Assembly: GCA_003254905.1 (NCBI GenBank)
Contig: QANU01011901.1
Span: 1,005,763-1,069,762 of the forward strand
Length of the DNA: 64,000 nt
Reading direction: 5' to 3'
Source: Nissolia schottii
Lineage: Eukaryota > Streptophyta > Magnoliopsida > Fabales > Fabaceae
A program made the position numbers and the translations under genes. The notes under the pieces are model-generated. The model saw only the letters and a program-made list of their open reading frames with translations. It was not told the origin of the DNA and ran no database searches. Below are positions 24,856-37,046 of this stretch, piece after piece. The first letter of the stretch is position 1; each line of letters begins with the position of its first letter.

Positions 24856-25271
24856 TATTCTAAAATATGTTAAGTGCTTCTTTGGTTTACCACAATTATA
24901 TATTTACTTATGGTTTTGAAAATTGATTTGAGAATACTTGTTTTTGTTTGGTTTATTTCTTTTCATTATCAGGAGTTCGATTTGGACCAAAACTAAAAAT
25001 TTTAGCATTTTAATTTAATATTTTACATTAATTTGTCAAAGTCAATGGTTCAACATCATACCAAAACAGAAATCAATTTTTTACAAATTAATTCTTTTTA
25101 AAATTAATTCCTTCAAAATCAATTCTTTCAATTTAAGTTAGGTTAGTCAAGCAATTGACATTTTTCTTGTATTATATTAAAAAATTATGTTTAAATTCTC
25201 CCGATGAAAAAAAATAATATACAATTAATGATCTTTATTACAGTGAGATTGCGGTAATTAATTTATCAAAT

Positions 25272-25441
25272 ATCCAAGTTGTAAGCGGCTTGGTATCGCT
25301 TAAGCAAGGCCCCGAATTCGAGACCTTGTGTACGCATTTACCCCAGCTGGGAGACTCACTTGCCACAGCCAGGTGTGCGATCCGGGTCGACTCGGATTAG
25401 TCAAGGCTAAGCCTTGGATACCGACAACCTAAAAAAAAAAA
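25272..25441 (+). mobile_element. tRNA-derived SINE
   Basis: About 170 bp with a GC content well above its surroundings. It has an A-box-like GTAAGCGGCTTGGTATCGC near the start, a B-box-like GAATTCGAGACC (25314-25325), a pyrimidine/GC-rich body and a terminal A11 tail. The flanks carry TATCAAA at 25264-25270 and 25444-25450, a likely target duplication from LINE-dependent insertion. The family name is not certain. Confidence 0.75.
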
Positions 25442-25450
25442 TCTATCAAA

Positions 25451-26762
25451 ATTTAAAAGCAAACCGACACACAAAGTAATTACAAGACACTTGTTTGTCA
25501 AGATACACCCGAAATTATCACATTACAATTTTTTTTTTTTTTTAAAAATTGCGTTCTAGAAGGGCGTCTACAAATTTCGTTCCACGTTAAAATCCACCGC
25601 CATCGTAAATGCATTTTGGTCGTGAGTGCATCACTTTTGAGTAATTCATCAAGTACCACTTTGCAAACGTCCATTATAAACGGTACACCTTTGTTGAATG
25701 TGATGGTTACAAGATTATATAGTTTGTGACTTAATTGAATTTCGATGCTTTCCAAATCGCAATATTTGACAAACGCATAAAATAAAGTGATTTAAATATT
25801 ACTATAGTTTGAAAAACCAACCTTTGAAATCACTAAAATTAAATTTCCACAGAAAAATAAGAAGAGATAATATTTCTCATTTTTATTTTTTTGGATGGAG
25901 TTCTAGATCTTTCTAAATACACATACACTCGCATTGAACATTTTAAATGTTAGCGGAAAATATGATTGTATATCTCAGCGGCAAAAAATAAATCACAATT
26001 AATTATAAGATCTTACAAGATCAATTCAATCAAATCAAATCAAATATAATATATTCTATTATTCTTAACATTAAAAATAAATTTACCTAAATTTAACTGC
26101 CCTATGTATTAATTTTGTTTTTTTTATTCTTCTTCATAATTTCCGTACTAGCCACCTATAGCACAAAGAGTAATGCGTATCTCTTGTTACATGGTATTTC
26201 ATATCTTATTTTTACTACAAATAAATGAGTTAAAGCACAACCACTGAATCATAATTTTTTGACGATGATACCTTTTCTATTTTAAAAAATATATAAAATT
26301 ATCTTTTTAATTTTGAGTTTTTTAATTTTTCTGATGCCTCTTAGAATATCTAATCCTCTAATATTTATTGAGATGATATAATCAAAATACATAATCACAT
26401 GAAATAAAATAGAATTGACTACGATTAAATGATGCTCTCTTTATTCTAAATTAATTGCACTTTCACTTTTTTATTTTATTCATAAAATAATATATACAAA
26501 TACAATTATATTTAGATATATTGATTTATCAATAAATTAAAAAAAAATGAAAGCCAATTAATTTGAACGAAAGGAGTAAAAATTATACCATACAGAATCA
26601 AATAACACTACTCATATGGAATTAGGCGTGGATGATGTGTAAAATTTAATATTGTCGGTAGATAGAATAGAAAAATGACAAGAAGAAAAGGAGCCCAAAA
26701 ATCTATAAGTGAGTCAGCACCTTCACACGAAGGGAAGGGGCATACAACCAGCTTGATGTGCC
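25451..26762. other. Intergenic AT-rich region upstream of the first PR-10 gene
   Basis: No gene recognised. A TTGACT word (W-box core, bound by WRKY factors) occurs at 26415-26420, 474 bases before the PR-10 start. Such a short word is expected by chance about once per kilobase. Confidence 0.4.
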
Positions 26763-26770
26763 TATAAATA
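26763..26770 (+). promoter_or_regulatory. TATA box of PR-10 copy 1
   Basis: TATAAATA lies 131 bases before the start codon, leaving room for a leader of roughly 100 bases. Confidence 0.7.
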
Positions 26771-26893
26771 GAAACCACTCCTCTGCTCTTGAAACACACC
26801 ACATCAACCAACAACGCATCTTCTCACACCCTTGCTACTAATATTCTTCTTTTCCCTCTCCTTAGTTTTTTTTCCATCGTCACCAATTCAGTC

Positions 26894-27946
26894 ATGGGTG
26901 TCTTCACATTTGAGGATGAGATCACCTCCACTGTTGCTCCTGCCAAGCTTTACAAGGCTCTCGTCAAAGATTCTGACAACATCGTCCCAAAGGTTCTTGA
27001 CGAGATCAAGAGTGTTGAAACCGTTGAGGGAAATGGTGGCCCCGGAACCATCAAGAAGCTCACTTTCGTTGAGAGTCAGTATATTTATTATTTTTCACAT
27101 TATATCATCTTACAAACTTAGGAGAATTTAATTTTCGATAATAAATAAGATGTGAATTGATATGGTATTAATTGAACTCTTCATGCTTACAAATAATGTA
27201 CCTTAATAGAATATCTAATTAAATCATCTCACTTGTTTGATCCACTCTTAAAATAGTATGTTTGAAAGTTAAACACATGTTGACGGATATAATAAGATTT
27301 AATAGGATGTCAAATTTGATTATATAATTAAATTTAAAGTGGAGATGCCAGTATCGGTTAAGTTTGTCTTCTAGTTATGAAAATGATCATGTTGGTGTCT
27401 GAAGCTGTCAAAAGTCGATTAAATTACTCTTTTAACATCGAGCAAATAAGTCGCTTTAAGAGAGCAACTTGACTAACTTTAGATAAGAGACAAATATAAC
27501 TGTTTTCAGAACTTAAAATGGATTTGACCGACGACATAAATGACAAATTTAAAGGCTTTCTGCATAAATCATAGCATATATATGATTAATTAAGCTGATG
27601 ATACATGTTTGTGAACTAATTAATTAATGGAGGTGGCTTGATGAATGCAGATGGAGAAACCAAGCATGTGTTGCACAAGATTGATGCGATTGACGAGGCC
27701 AACTTGTCATATCACTACAGCATAGTAGGGGGAGTGGGGTTGCCAGAAGCAATGGAGAAGATATCATTCGAGTCCAAATTGGTGGAGGGCCCCAACGGTG
27801 GGTCAATAGGGAAGCTGAGTGTGAAGTACCACAGCAAAGGAGATGCTAAGCCAAGTGAAGAGGAGATCAAGATTGGGAAAGCCAAGGGTGATGCTCTCTT
27901 CAAGGCCGTTGAGGGTTACGTTTTGGCCAATCCTAACTACAACTAA
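26894..27946 (+). CDS. PR-10/Bet v 1 protein, copy 1, two exons, 158 aa
   Basis: Exons are 26894-27074 and 27651-27946, joining to 477 nt. The product is a full-length class 10 pathogenesis-related protein of the Bet v 1 fold: [10 protein letters not shown]-terminus, the glycine-rich loop EGNGGPG (45-51), the central [15 protein letters not shown] strand region, the YSIVGG motif and the long C-terminal helix ending in YVLANPNYN. It is close to remembered soybean and pea PR-10 proteins. The single 576-bp intron splits codon 61 after its first base, the position conserved across the family. Bet v 1 proteins are cytosolic, bind hydrophobic ligands in a central cavity and are often induced by pathogens or stress. 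This is the best-preserved copy of the cluster. AATAAA-like signals occur near 28114. Confidence 0.95.
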
Positions 27947-30792
27947 ATAATCAATCAATGAACTACTTAGTGTGAGTGTTTGTGTGCTTCTTTTTTTAAG
28001 TACTTGGCTTCCTTTCAATGTAATAAGGAATGAGAGTGTTCCCTTTTTCTTGTTTTTCTTTGCTCTTGCTGCAGCATCGTGTGATTCTATCGACCTCTTT
28101 GTATCTCACTTTCAACAATAAATTAATGATACAAAGGAAATTATAATAATCTGCTCTCTCTGCATACTTTGCTTCAATTTTTCAAATTAAGTTGTATTTG
28201 TGAGGGTTAAATTTGCGCTAAGTGAATCATGCACACAATATTATAATTAAATATTAGGGAAATGCATATACTATGAGATGCTTTGGATCGTACAAGTTAC
28301 AGTAACAAAGAAGGGGTAAATGAGTGAAAATTCTTGCAATTAATTAATATCTAGAAAGTAAAAAATTCTTATCCGTGACTAATTAAGGGAGCAACTCAAA
28401 AAAGATGGCTTGGACTATTATCCATGAGATTAATACATGCTCTTATTTGTGGGTAACTGAAAGGATAGATTTTACGAATTTAGTGAATTTAACTTAATTT
28501 TAAAAATTAGTTTAAATTTGATTATTTAAATTATAAATTTTATAAAAGATTGTCTTAGTTATATCTTTAATCAATGAAAAACTTAACAATTATTTCAAAG
28601 ATTTGTATATTATATATTACTCCTTCCGTTCTGCATTATTTATAATTTAACAAATTTAATACATTTTTAAATTAATATATTTTAATTCATCAATTAATTA
28701 ATTATATTAATTTAATAAAATATCTAATTTATCAAGTCTCAGATAAGTATTACTTAACCTAAAATGAGGTATAAACAAAACATATAGAAATGTGAATTTT
28801 TGAGAGGCTTTTATTTTCTTAAAGACATGACACAAAACAAAAGTAAAATATGAAAAAGACTAACACCGACTTTTCACTCATCTAAGCTAACAAGTGTCTT
28901 AAATTGCGCTGGATATATATCTTAATCAAAAATACCCCTGGTGGTCTCTCTAGCTTTTTAATTACCATTATCTAGTATATTTTAAAGGTGATAAGAAGGA
29001 ACAGCGATGCTAATTATCATTATCAATCTTTTCTACCTGACAAGGCTTAAGTGCTCGTTGGCCTAACTAAAGTTACGCTTAATTTTATATTGATTGTGCT
29101 TTAACCCGTCCAAACATGGTTGTGACACCTATTATTTCTACGGCAGCATTTGACACAAACGTCCATTATATTTATCTCACTTTGATGTATAAAAACATAG
29201 TACTTGCATTAACCCACCAATTAATTAATGCATGTGATGTAAGACCAAGATAAATATACATCTTCTAGAAGTGAACAGAAGTAACTTGCATTAGTTAGTC
29301 TGATCACAATCTACATATATCCTTTGAAAACTCAAATCCGCCTTCTCTGACCACCGCTTGAAATTCATTTACATGACCAAAACAGTGACCATACATGCAT
29401 CGCTCTTACACCTGTATATATATAAAACCAACGACTGAATTCAAAATTTGTTTTGAAAGAGTGCACTATAAAGACTGCATCCCTCTTCGTGCACTATAAA
29501 GACTGCATCGCTCTTCATGCAATGTTGTATGCAAATAAATAGCTTTACATTATTGTTCTCTGTTATTTATTTATTTATTTCTCACGTTTCCTCTTTGTAA
29601 GTGAAAAAAAAAAAAATGCACTATTATTTCAGAAAGATATATACTCCCTCAGTAAAAGTAATAGTTATTTTTAACTAGAGAATTTTATATTGAGTTACAT
29701 CATCATGATAATTGTAAAGGTTTAAATATAATTTGGTGGCCCAAAAGTTAACACAACCATAAATTATTTAGTATTTTTTGAAATTCATGGTGGGCCCATA
29801 ACCCACATGTCGATAGAGCGATACCGTGCTGTGATTCCATGTTAAAATTATAATAGAAGGTAAAAAAATAAAAGTTAAAAGAGTGAGAGTTACAAGAAAA
29901 GTGATATAACATAGGATAGACCATACATAGGCCTGTAAGTATACTACCGTTAACACTAACCTAACTAATTTTCTACTAACAATATACTCTCAACACTTTT
30001 AAAGTAAGAAATAATATTATTTTATTATTATCATTATTATTATTAAAGTGATCAAAGTGAGACGCAATTAGTGATAGGCCCAACTACAAATCTTATAAGA
30101 AGGCTATTATTTTAACCCAAGGCCTTGTTGGGCCCAGTTAAGAGAATCCCAGTTGTGGGTAGGAAGTTGGAGGACTTGTAGAGTCTAAAGACCTGCCAAA
30201 ATAAAAAATCCCAAGATTTTTCATTAACTGATAGCATGATATATAAGAGGGGTTTTTTTTTTTTCTTTTCTCTCTTTCTATCTGATTAGCTTTGTTAGCA
30301 AATATTTATATTTATTACTTGTCATACAAGCATAAAAAAAAATAAAAAACCTCGTCTAGATTGATACCATAGTCTCATATGATCATATCCTACCTTACAG
30401 CCTCACAATTAATTACTCGTTTGTGCCTTTACAGAATATACTTACTAAAAACCTCAACCAGCATGTCATGCCACATTAGAGATCGATCTAACTAGAAGCC
30501 TGATTGATTAATTCCTTTGGCCTTGTTTTTACAGCAACTTTTTGGTCATAATCTTTGGTACATATGTGGATACAATTGACCCAACCATAGTCTTTGGCAT
30601 AAAAAGATGGCATGGGTGTGTAATGTTCTCAACCATCTTTGTCTTGGCATTTGACACAATCAATTCCACTCCCTTCTTTCCCGAATCAGCAACTTTTCAG
30701 CCTTAAAGAACTGATTTTCTCGTTACGTTACTTCAATTGTGTAAAGATTACGACCATATATACGTGTAAAGATATAAGCCATCGTTAGTATC
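27947..30792. other. Intergenic between PR-10 copies 1 and 2
   Basis: The first ~200 bases are probably the 3' untranslated region of copy 1. The rest is AT-rich without a supported gene. A perfect-but-one tandem duplication of 28 bp (GTGCACTATAAAGACTGCAT...) lies at 29461-29516. A TTGACC W-box core is at 30576-30581. Confidence 0.5.
29461..29516. repeat. 28-bp tandem duplication
   Basis: Units 29461-29488 and 29489-29516 differ at one base, which suggests a recent duplication. Confidence 0.9.
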
Positions 30793-30799
30793 TATAAAT
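30793..30799 (+). promoter_or_regulatory. TATA box of PR-10 copy 2
   Basis: TATAAAT lies 108 bases before the start codon of copy 2. Confidence 0.6.
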
Positions 30800-30900
30800 G
30801 TCCGCAACACAAACTACTAATTAAGCTTCATTCATATACGATCATACACATACGAATTGTATAGGGTAATTAATTGCGTTCCTTAATTATTATATATATC

Positions 30901-31578
30901 ATGGGTGTGTTCACTTTCGAGGACGAATTCACGTGCAGTGTGCCTCCACCTAAACTATACAAAGCTCTTGTGAAGGACTCTGATTCCATCCTCCCGAAGG
31001 CTGTTGATGCCATTCAGACCATTGAAACCGTTGAAGGAAATGGTGGGCCAGGAACCATGAAGAAGTTCACCCTTGTTCAAGGTGCATGAGTCACTCTATA
31101 AAATAACCATGCATCAATGTATCATATTAGATTGTGAAATGAAGACACATTTTGATAAATTTAGTTCAATAATTGTCAAAAAAAAGTAATAAGAAATAAT
31201 ATTTATCTCATGAGACACTGAGAAATCAACTATAATAACTAATTATAGTGATGATATGTGGTTGGGTGCATGCAGGGGGGCAAAGTAGTGAATTTGCTGC
31301 ACAAAGTAGAAGCAATGGATGAGGCAAATTTTGGATTCAATTACAGCATAGTAGGGGGGACGGGGATGGAGGACAAGGTGGAGAAAGTGTCATTCGAGAC
31401 GAAGGTGACGGCGGGGCCCAATGGCGGATCGGTGAGGAGGGTCAACGTCAAGTACCATATGAAAGGCGACGCGGCATTGCCGGAGCAAGTGCGGCAGGGA
31501 AACAAGGCAATGGCTGCAGAACTCCTCGAGGCTGTTGAGGCATACGTTCAAGCTAGCCCTGGTTATAACTATAACTAG
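30901..31578 (+). CDS. PR-10/Bet v 1 protein, copy 2, apparent frame break at the splice junction
   Basis: Exon 1 (30901-31081) encodes [14 protein letters not shown]... through the EGNGGPG loop and stops after one base of codon 61, as in copy 1 (donor G|GTGCAT). Exon 2 begins after the acceptor CAG at 31275 and runs to the stop at 31578, with [22 protein letters not shown] and a C-terminus SPGYNYN. The acceptor is followed by a run of G (31275-31280), and canonical splicing gives 484 nt, one base too many, putting exon 2 out of frame. Both exons are otherwise fully conserved. Either the assembly has an extra G, or an alternative donor is used (for example CTT|GTTCAA, which restores phase but loses two residues), or the copy was lost recently. 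Family role as for copy 1. Confidence 0.8.
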
Positions 31579-32676
31579 CTTGGAGGAATTAATTAAGGGC
31601 TTACTTCCATGCGAATAATTAAATAACTTTGCATGTATTTGCACTTTATAAGTGAAATGTAATTCATTGTGTATCTTAAATTATATTCTACTATGGCATT
31701 GCAGTAGATCATCATACAAAAATTTCTCTTGCATGTGTGGATTTGTTAGATTGCTTGATTTTTAAATTGGTCAGACAAGTTAGGGCTTAAAGTGTGTTTG
31801 TTTTAACTTTTAATAAAAGTGATTAAAATTTTTATTTATAACATAGAACTCAAAAATTTAAAAACTTATTCTTTTAAAATTATAATTATTTTTAAAAATT
31901 TGTACAAGTATATAAATTTGATTATTCATTTTTTTCAAAAATAATTATTATAACAAATAAGTTGTCTCCTTTCCCTTGTCTAAAATAATCAAAACTTGAG
32001 GAAGTTATGTTGGGTCTTCCAAACGCTTGACTCGGAAAAAAAAAAAAAAAAAACAGAGACTTTTGAAAGAAAAAAAAATCAACAGCAAAAATTCTTCTAG
32101 AAAAGAAAGAAAGTAAAGGATTAAAGGGTAAGAATCAATACAAATATGGCAGTGACATCCAACTAAGCAGTTTTGACATAATAGGCACTTGCTTTTATAA
32201 TCTACTTATTATACCTTTACTTTTTAAAATATTTGTGTCGTGAAATCCTAGGATTGATTTGACCATTAAAAAATGACAAACTTTCTACCAAGAAGATAAC
32301 AGCAAATCTAAGTGATATTTTAATAGCAAAATGAAATAGTTGAATTCGGAAAGAGTTCCAAGTGTAACGTAACAAACAGGCCACCCCACCTGCATTACAT
32401 GACTCTCCCAAGGCTTAATTCCAATGTATCTGCTCTGAATTGTTGCCTTATACATCCATCCACACGTGATAAGTTTTAGTGGAAGATTGCTACTTTATGT
32501 AAACTAATCAAGATTCTAGAGTTTAGCTTTTTTTGTTTCGTCACAAGTAAACGCCAATCCAAAAGTAATTATATTTGAGCATTTTGAGATTTTGAGAGAG
32601 AGAAAATGTTTGATGATCCTGAAGTTTTTGTGTATAAATATAGTGGAGTATAGGAATTAAAAAAAAAATAGTAATA
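31579..32676. other. Intergenic between PR-10 copy 2 and the hAT MITE
   Basis: AT-rich, with an A16 run near 32037-32053 and no recognised gene. Confidence 0.5.
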
Positions 32677-32684
32677 CTACTTAC

Positions 32685-32940
32685 CAATGGCAGATCTAGA
32701 ACTGGGGATAAAAGGAGGGTGCTAGCTTCCTAATCTTACATCATCAACCAATAAACTAACAACTATTTTATGCATAAAGGGTAATCTAATGTTAAATTAA
32801 CAATAAAATTAGATGACATATAAAGACAATGTATAAAAATACAAAAAGAATATGAGTATCATATGATTATTGTACTCTACAATAACACTACCTTTTATGT
32901 AATGCAGATAAACTAGCCACGCCCCCCAAATCCGCCGCTG
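32685..32940. mobile_element. hAT-type MITE, 256 bp
   Basis: The left end CAATGGCAGATCTAG and the reverse complement of the right end CAGCGGCGGATTTGG are inverted repeats that differ mainly by transitions. A perfect 8-bp target duplication CTACTTAC flanks the element (32677-32684 and 32941-32948), the size produced by hAT transposases. There is no coding capacity. It lies 158 bases upstream of the start codon of PR-10 copy 3, so it forms part of that copy's promoter region. Confidence 0.85.
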
Positions 32941-33098
32941 CTACTTACTTATTTAGGCGCAAGGAAGTCGCCAACTTTGACTAAGCCATTGATGGGCATT
33001 AATTAATTGAACCGTCAAATTAATGTCATATACACATTAATCCATAGAGCACAACAGCAGCATACAGAGCAAATTAAGCAATTTACATACACACCATC

Positions 33099-33831
<733 letters not shown>

Positions 33832-35512
33832 TTAAGATGTAGTAACCGGATTTCAGTGCTAGGTGGGGGTCCTTTTGTGTTTTAACTTTAAATGTTACTT
33901 TGTTTGTGAAATGCATATGAGAGAGAGGAGTGACTGCTATTTCTTTGCATTCATGTCTTTGCTTTTTATTATGGTACGAATAAAGGATTTGGTGTTAAGG
34001 CGTTGGGATCTCCTTGTCTGGTGTTTCCCTCTAACTAGGCGAGATAACACAAGAAGCATAAAGTAGGATTTGAAATTTATTTTAATAATTAAATCTACTT
34101 ATATAACACAACTTTTAATTTTTTTTTAAAAAAAAATTGAAGTTAAAAATCATATTATAATAACTTCTTTTTAACTTGTTTCCCTGCTTATTAGTAAGAT
34201 GCAAAAGCAGGATATATCATTCTTTTAGCTTTGACATGAATGCATGAAACTAGAGTTGACATATTGGTGAGATCTTTAGTAACCATAACCAAGAGTACTA
34301 ATATATATGAATCATTCAAAACTTTAACATCCACTCACAAAAGCATAAGACGTAGTTTCTCCGTCTCTTCTCTCTCCATATCTCTCCCTCTCTTCAAATG
34401 TAACAAAAATCATTTTCCAATGAAACTAAAGTTTTAAATTATCTTTTCATAAGAAAATCCATCCTTGTGCCATAAGAAAATCCCTCAAGAGAAAGCCTTT
34501 TTTTTATTTTTTGGTCAAATATCTCAAAAGAAAGCCTGAAACAAAGATCCAATAATCTTCCTGGACCTGGGCCATTGGTTGGTCTGTATGTATTCTCTAG
34601 AATGTTTAAGATCAGAATCAGTCATTATGGGTAGAGCGTATTGGGGCCTTTTGTTATTTAAATATGCAACTTCTACTGCCAATGATTTCAGTTATATTTT
34701 TGGGCATTGAAGGGCCAAAGGCCCAAAACAAAGATATTTAGTCTTGTCATGTCACGTGTAAAGCGTAAGACCAAAAATTACAAAGATCATCACCCTTCTC
34801 CCAAAAATAAAGCATTAACATATAAGTTCCAATCTATTACTTTTGGGTTAATTAAGGTTGAGGTAACAGCTGAAGGTGGGTAACAAAAATGAGGTGACAA
34901 ACAAGTACTGTACCATACGTGATATTGAGCACAAAGATGGGAAAATTAAGATCCAAAAAGACAACTCCTTGGCATTCACAAATACCCCCCAAAAAAACTC
35001 TGATGAGTACACTTGAATTATTACTCTAAAGAAATTACTACTGACTACACCAAGCCTAATGTCAAAATAGTATTTGCCTTTAAAAATACTTCAATTTGAC
35101 ATGGTTATCATTTTGAACATTTTTTCAAGTTTTGATGAATAACACCTGCTGGTTTCTCACTGTTACCCGAGGTTGGTAGGTAAGAACACTATTTTGCATT
35201 TTTTATTCTGACTTGTCTTTTGCATAGAATCCAAATTATCCACGTCTATTATGTTGGCACATGCACATTCTAACAATAATAGCCACCATTGTGTAGGGCC
35301 ATAAGTCTGAACAAAATGCTTATTTCATAAACAAAAATACACATACACACCCCCAAGCAGCCACTAACATTGAAAGTCTTCATATAAGAAAATTCACATT
35401 GACCATTACTTAATAACAAACAAGTAATTGTCAATTCTTAAGCCCCATTTTCATTGATTATCCAATTCTATCTTAGGACTCATTTCTACGAAACTTCCTT
35501 CATATAAGCTCC
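33832..35512. other. Intergenic between PR-10 copies 3 and 4
   Basis: AT-rich with no gene recognised. A TTGACC W-box core lies at 35399-35404, 201 bases before the copy 4 start. Confidence 0.45.
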
Positions 35513-35519
35513 TATAAAA
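35513..35519 (+). promoter_or_regulatory. TATA box of PR-10 copy 4
   Basis: TATAAAA lies 92 bases before the start codon of copy 4. Confidence 0.7.
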
Positions 35520-35604
35520 ACCACCAAAGCCTCTCCCCTTAGGATCTATCATTCACAAAACAACTTTGATTCCTTGTAATTTCTTTGATCTACAAAAATT
35601 CACT

Positions 35605-36221
35605 ATGGGAGTCACGAACTTTAATCAAGAATATTCATCTGCTGTTGCTCCATCACGCATGTTCCAGGCCTTGATCATAGACTCAAGATCTTTGATCCCA
35701 AAGCTCTTGCCACAATTTGTGAAAGAAGTCAACCTTATCGAAGGAAACGGAGAAACTGGAAGCATCGAACAAGTTAACTTCAATGAAGGTAAGCAATGAA
35801 ACACATAGCACTGAGGCATCGTCCGATCCATATAATTGAACCAACTTAAATGTAGGATAAGACTTGGTTGTTGTTGTCACCGTATTGAATAATTTCTTAT
35901 ATATGCTTTTCTTTTGTTGCAGCTAGCCCCTTCAAATATCTGAAACAAAGGATTGATGCTCTTGATAAGGCCAACTTGGTTTGCAAATACACAATGATTG
36001 AAGGGGATCCATTAGGTGACAAGCTTGAATCTATTGCTTATGAGGTGAAGTTTGAGGCCACCAATGATGGAGGTTGCCTTTGTAAGATGAGTAGCAGTTA
36101 CAAGACCATTGGTGACTATGAAGTCAAAGAGGACGAGGTTAAGGAAGGAAGGGAAAGCACCATTGGGATCTACAAAGTTGTGGAGTCTTACCTGCTTGAG
36201 AACCCAAATGTCTATGCTTGA
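35605..36221 (+). CDS. Divergent PR-10/Bet v 1 protein, copy 4, two exons, 160 aa
   Basis: Exons are 35605-35788 and 35923-36221, joining to 483 nt with no stop. The protein keeps the family length, the conserved intron phase, the glycine-rich loop in the form EGNGETGSI, the DALDKANLVCKYTMIEGD core and a C-terminal helix ending LLENPNVYA. It otherwise differs strongly from copies 1 and 2: MGVTNFNQEYSSAV start, SRMFQALIIDSRSL, and a Cys pair in GGCLCKMSSS. It belongs to another Bet v 1 subclade, closer to allergen-like members than to the classic legume stress-induced group (an inference from memory). The intron is only 134 bp. The ligand and role are unknown. Confidence 0.92.
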
Positions 36222-37007
36222 TTCAATTATTTGTTTATTGTTTCATGTATAATAGATGGTATACAAACTTATTCAGATTTTTATAATAAAGTTGTGCAAC
36301 CAATCATATTAGGTTGGTTGCATAGAATTGGATTTCTTAATAAGGACTTGGAATGTATTAGCCATAAAGGGCTAGTGGTTTGGTAAAATATTTGTATTTT
36401 GGTAGTATGAAAGAGTTGAGGATTTGAAGCACAATATTATGAGCCATTCGCATCACATTATAGTGTTATTTCTGGCCAATTCTAAGGCAAATAATAAACA
36501 CACCTTATGTTCTTAACATCTTAGACATATTCAAGGCAAGGAACGAAGAGTACATTGCTTAAAACACAAACCATAGTTGTCTTTTTGGGTAAACAAAGAA
36601 CTTACCATGTTTAATTGATCGAGTTTTTGACAAAAGCATTATTGCCAATGTTGCTTATCATCTACCCCACACCATTCATATCGGTCTTGGATATCCCAAA
36701 CTCTCGTACATTTTCCACTTCACTAATTTTTTTTTTAACGAATTATGTGTATATTAAAAGCTAACATATAAAGTGTAAAAGTACTAACAAATTAGAGTGA
36801 CAAAAGTATATTTTACCCTTCCCCCAAAATATATATATTCCTTGCATTTCCCACAGCTCTTGCCTTTTACATATACCTTGCCCGTGTAGACGTGTATAAA
36901 GAGATTCCATTCACATATTCTTTTATCCATAATCCACTTCCTTAAAACAAAAGCACATATATCTTGGGTTTCTCTGATGCAATACTGGTTTTCATCAATT
37001 TGAACGC
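36222..37007. other. Intergenic between PR-10 copy 4 and the HIPP gene
   Basis: It contains the probable 3' untranslated region of copy 4 and the HIPP promoter. No further gene was recognised. Confidence 0.5.
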
Positions 37008-37037
37008 ATGGCAAGCATTCTTTGTAAGAGTGGCTAA
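37008..37037 (+). promoter_or_regulatory. Upstream reading frame of the HIPP gene
   Basis: A nine-codon frame (MASILCKSG then stop) ends nine bases before the HIPP start codon, if transcription begins upstream of it. Its ATG context is weak at -3 (C) but has G at +4. Such a frame would be expected to lower translation of the main frame. Confidence 0.45.
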
Positions 37038-37046
37038 TCCATCAAA

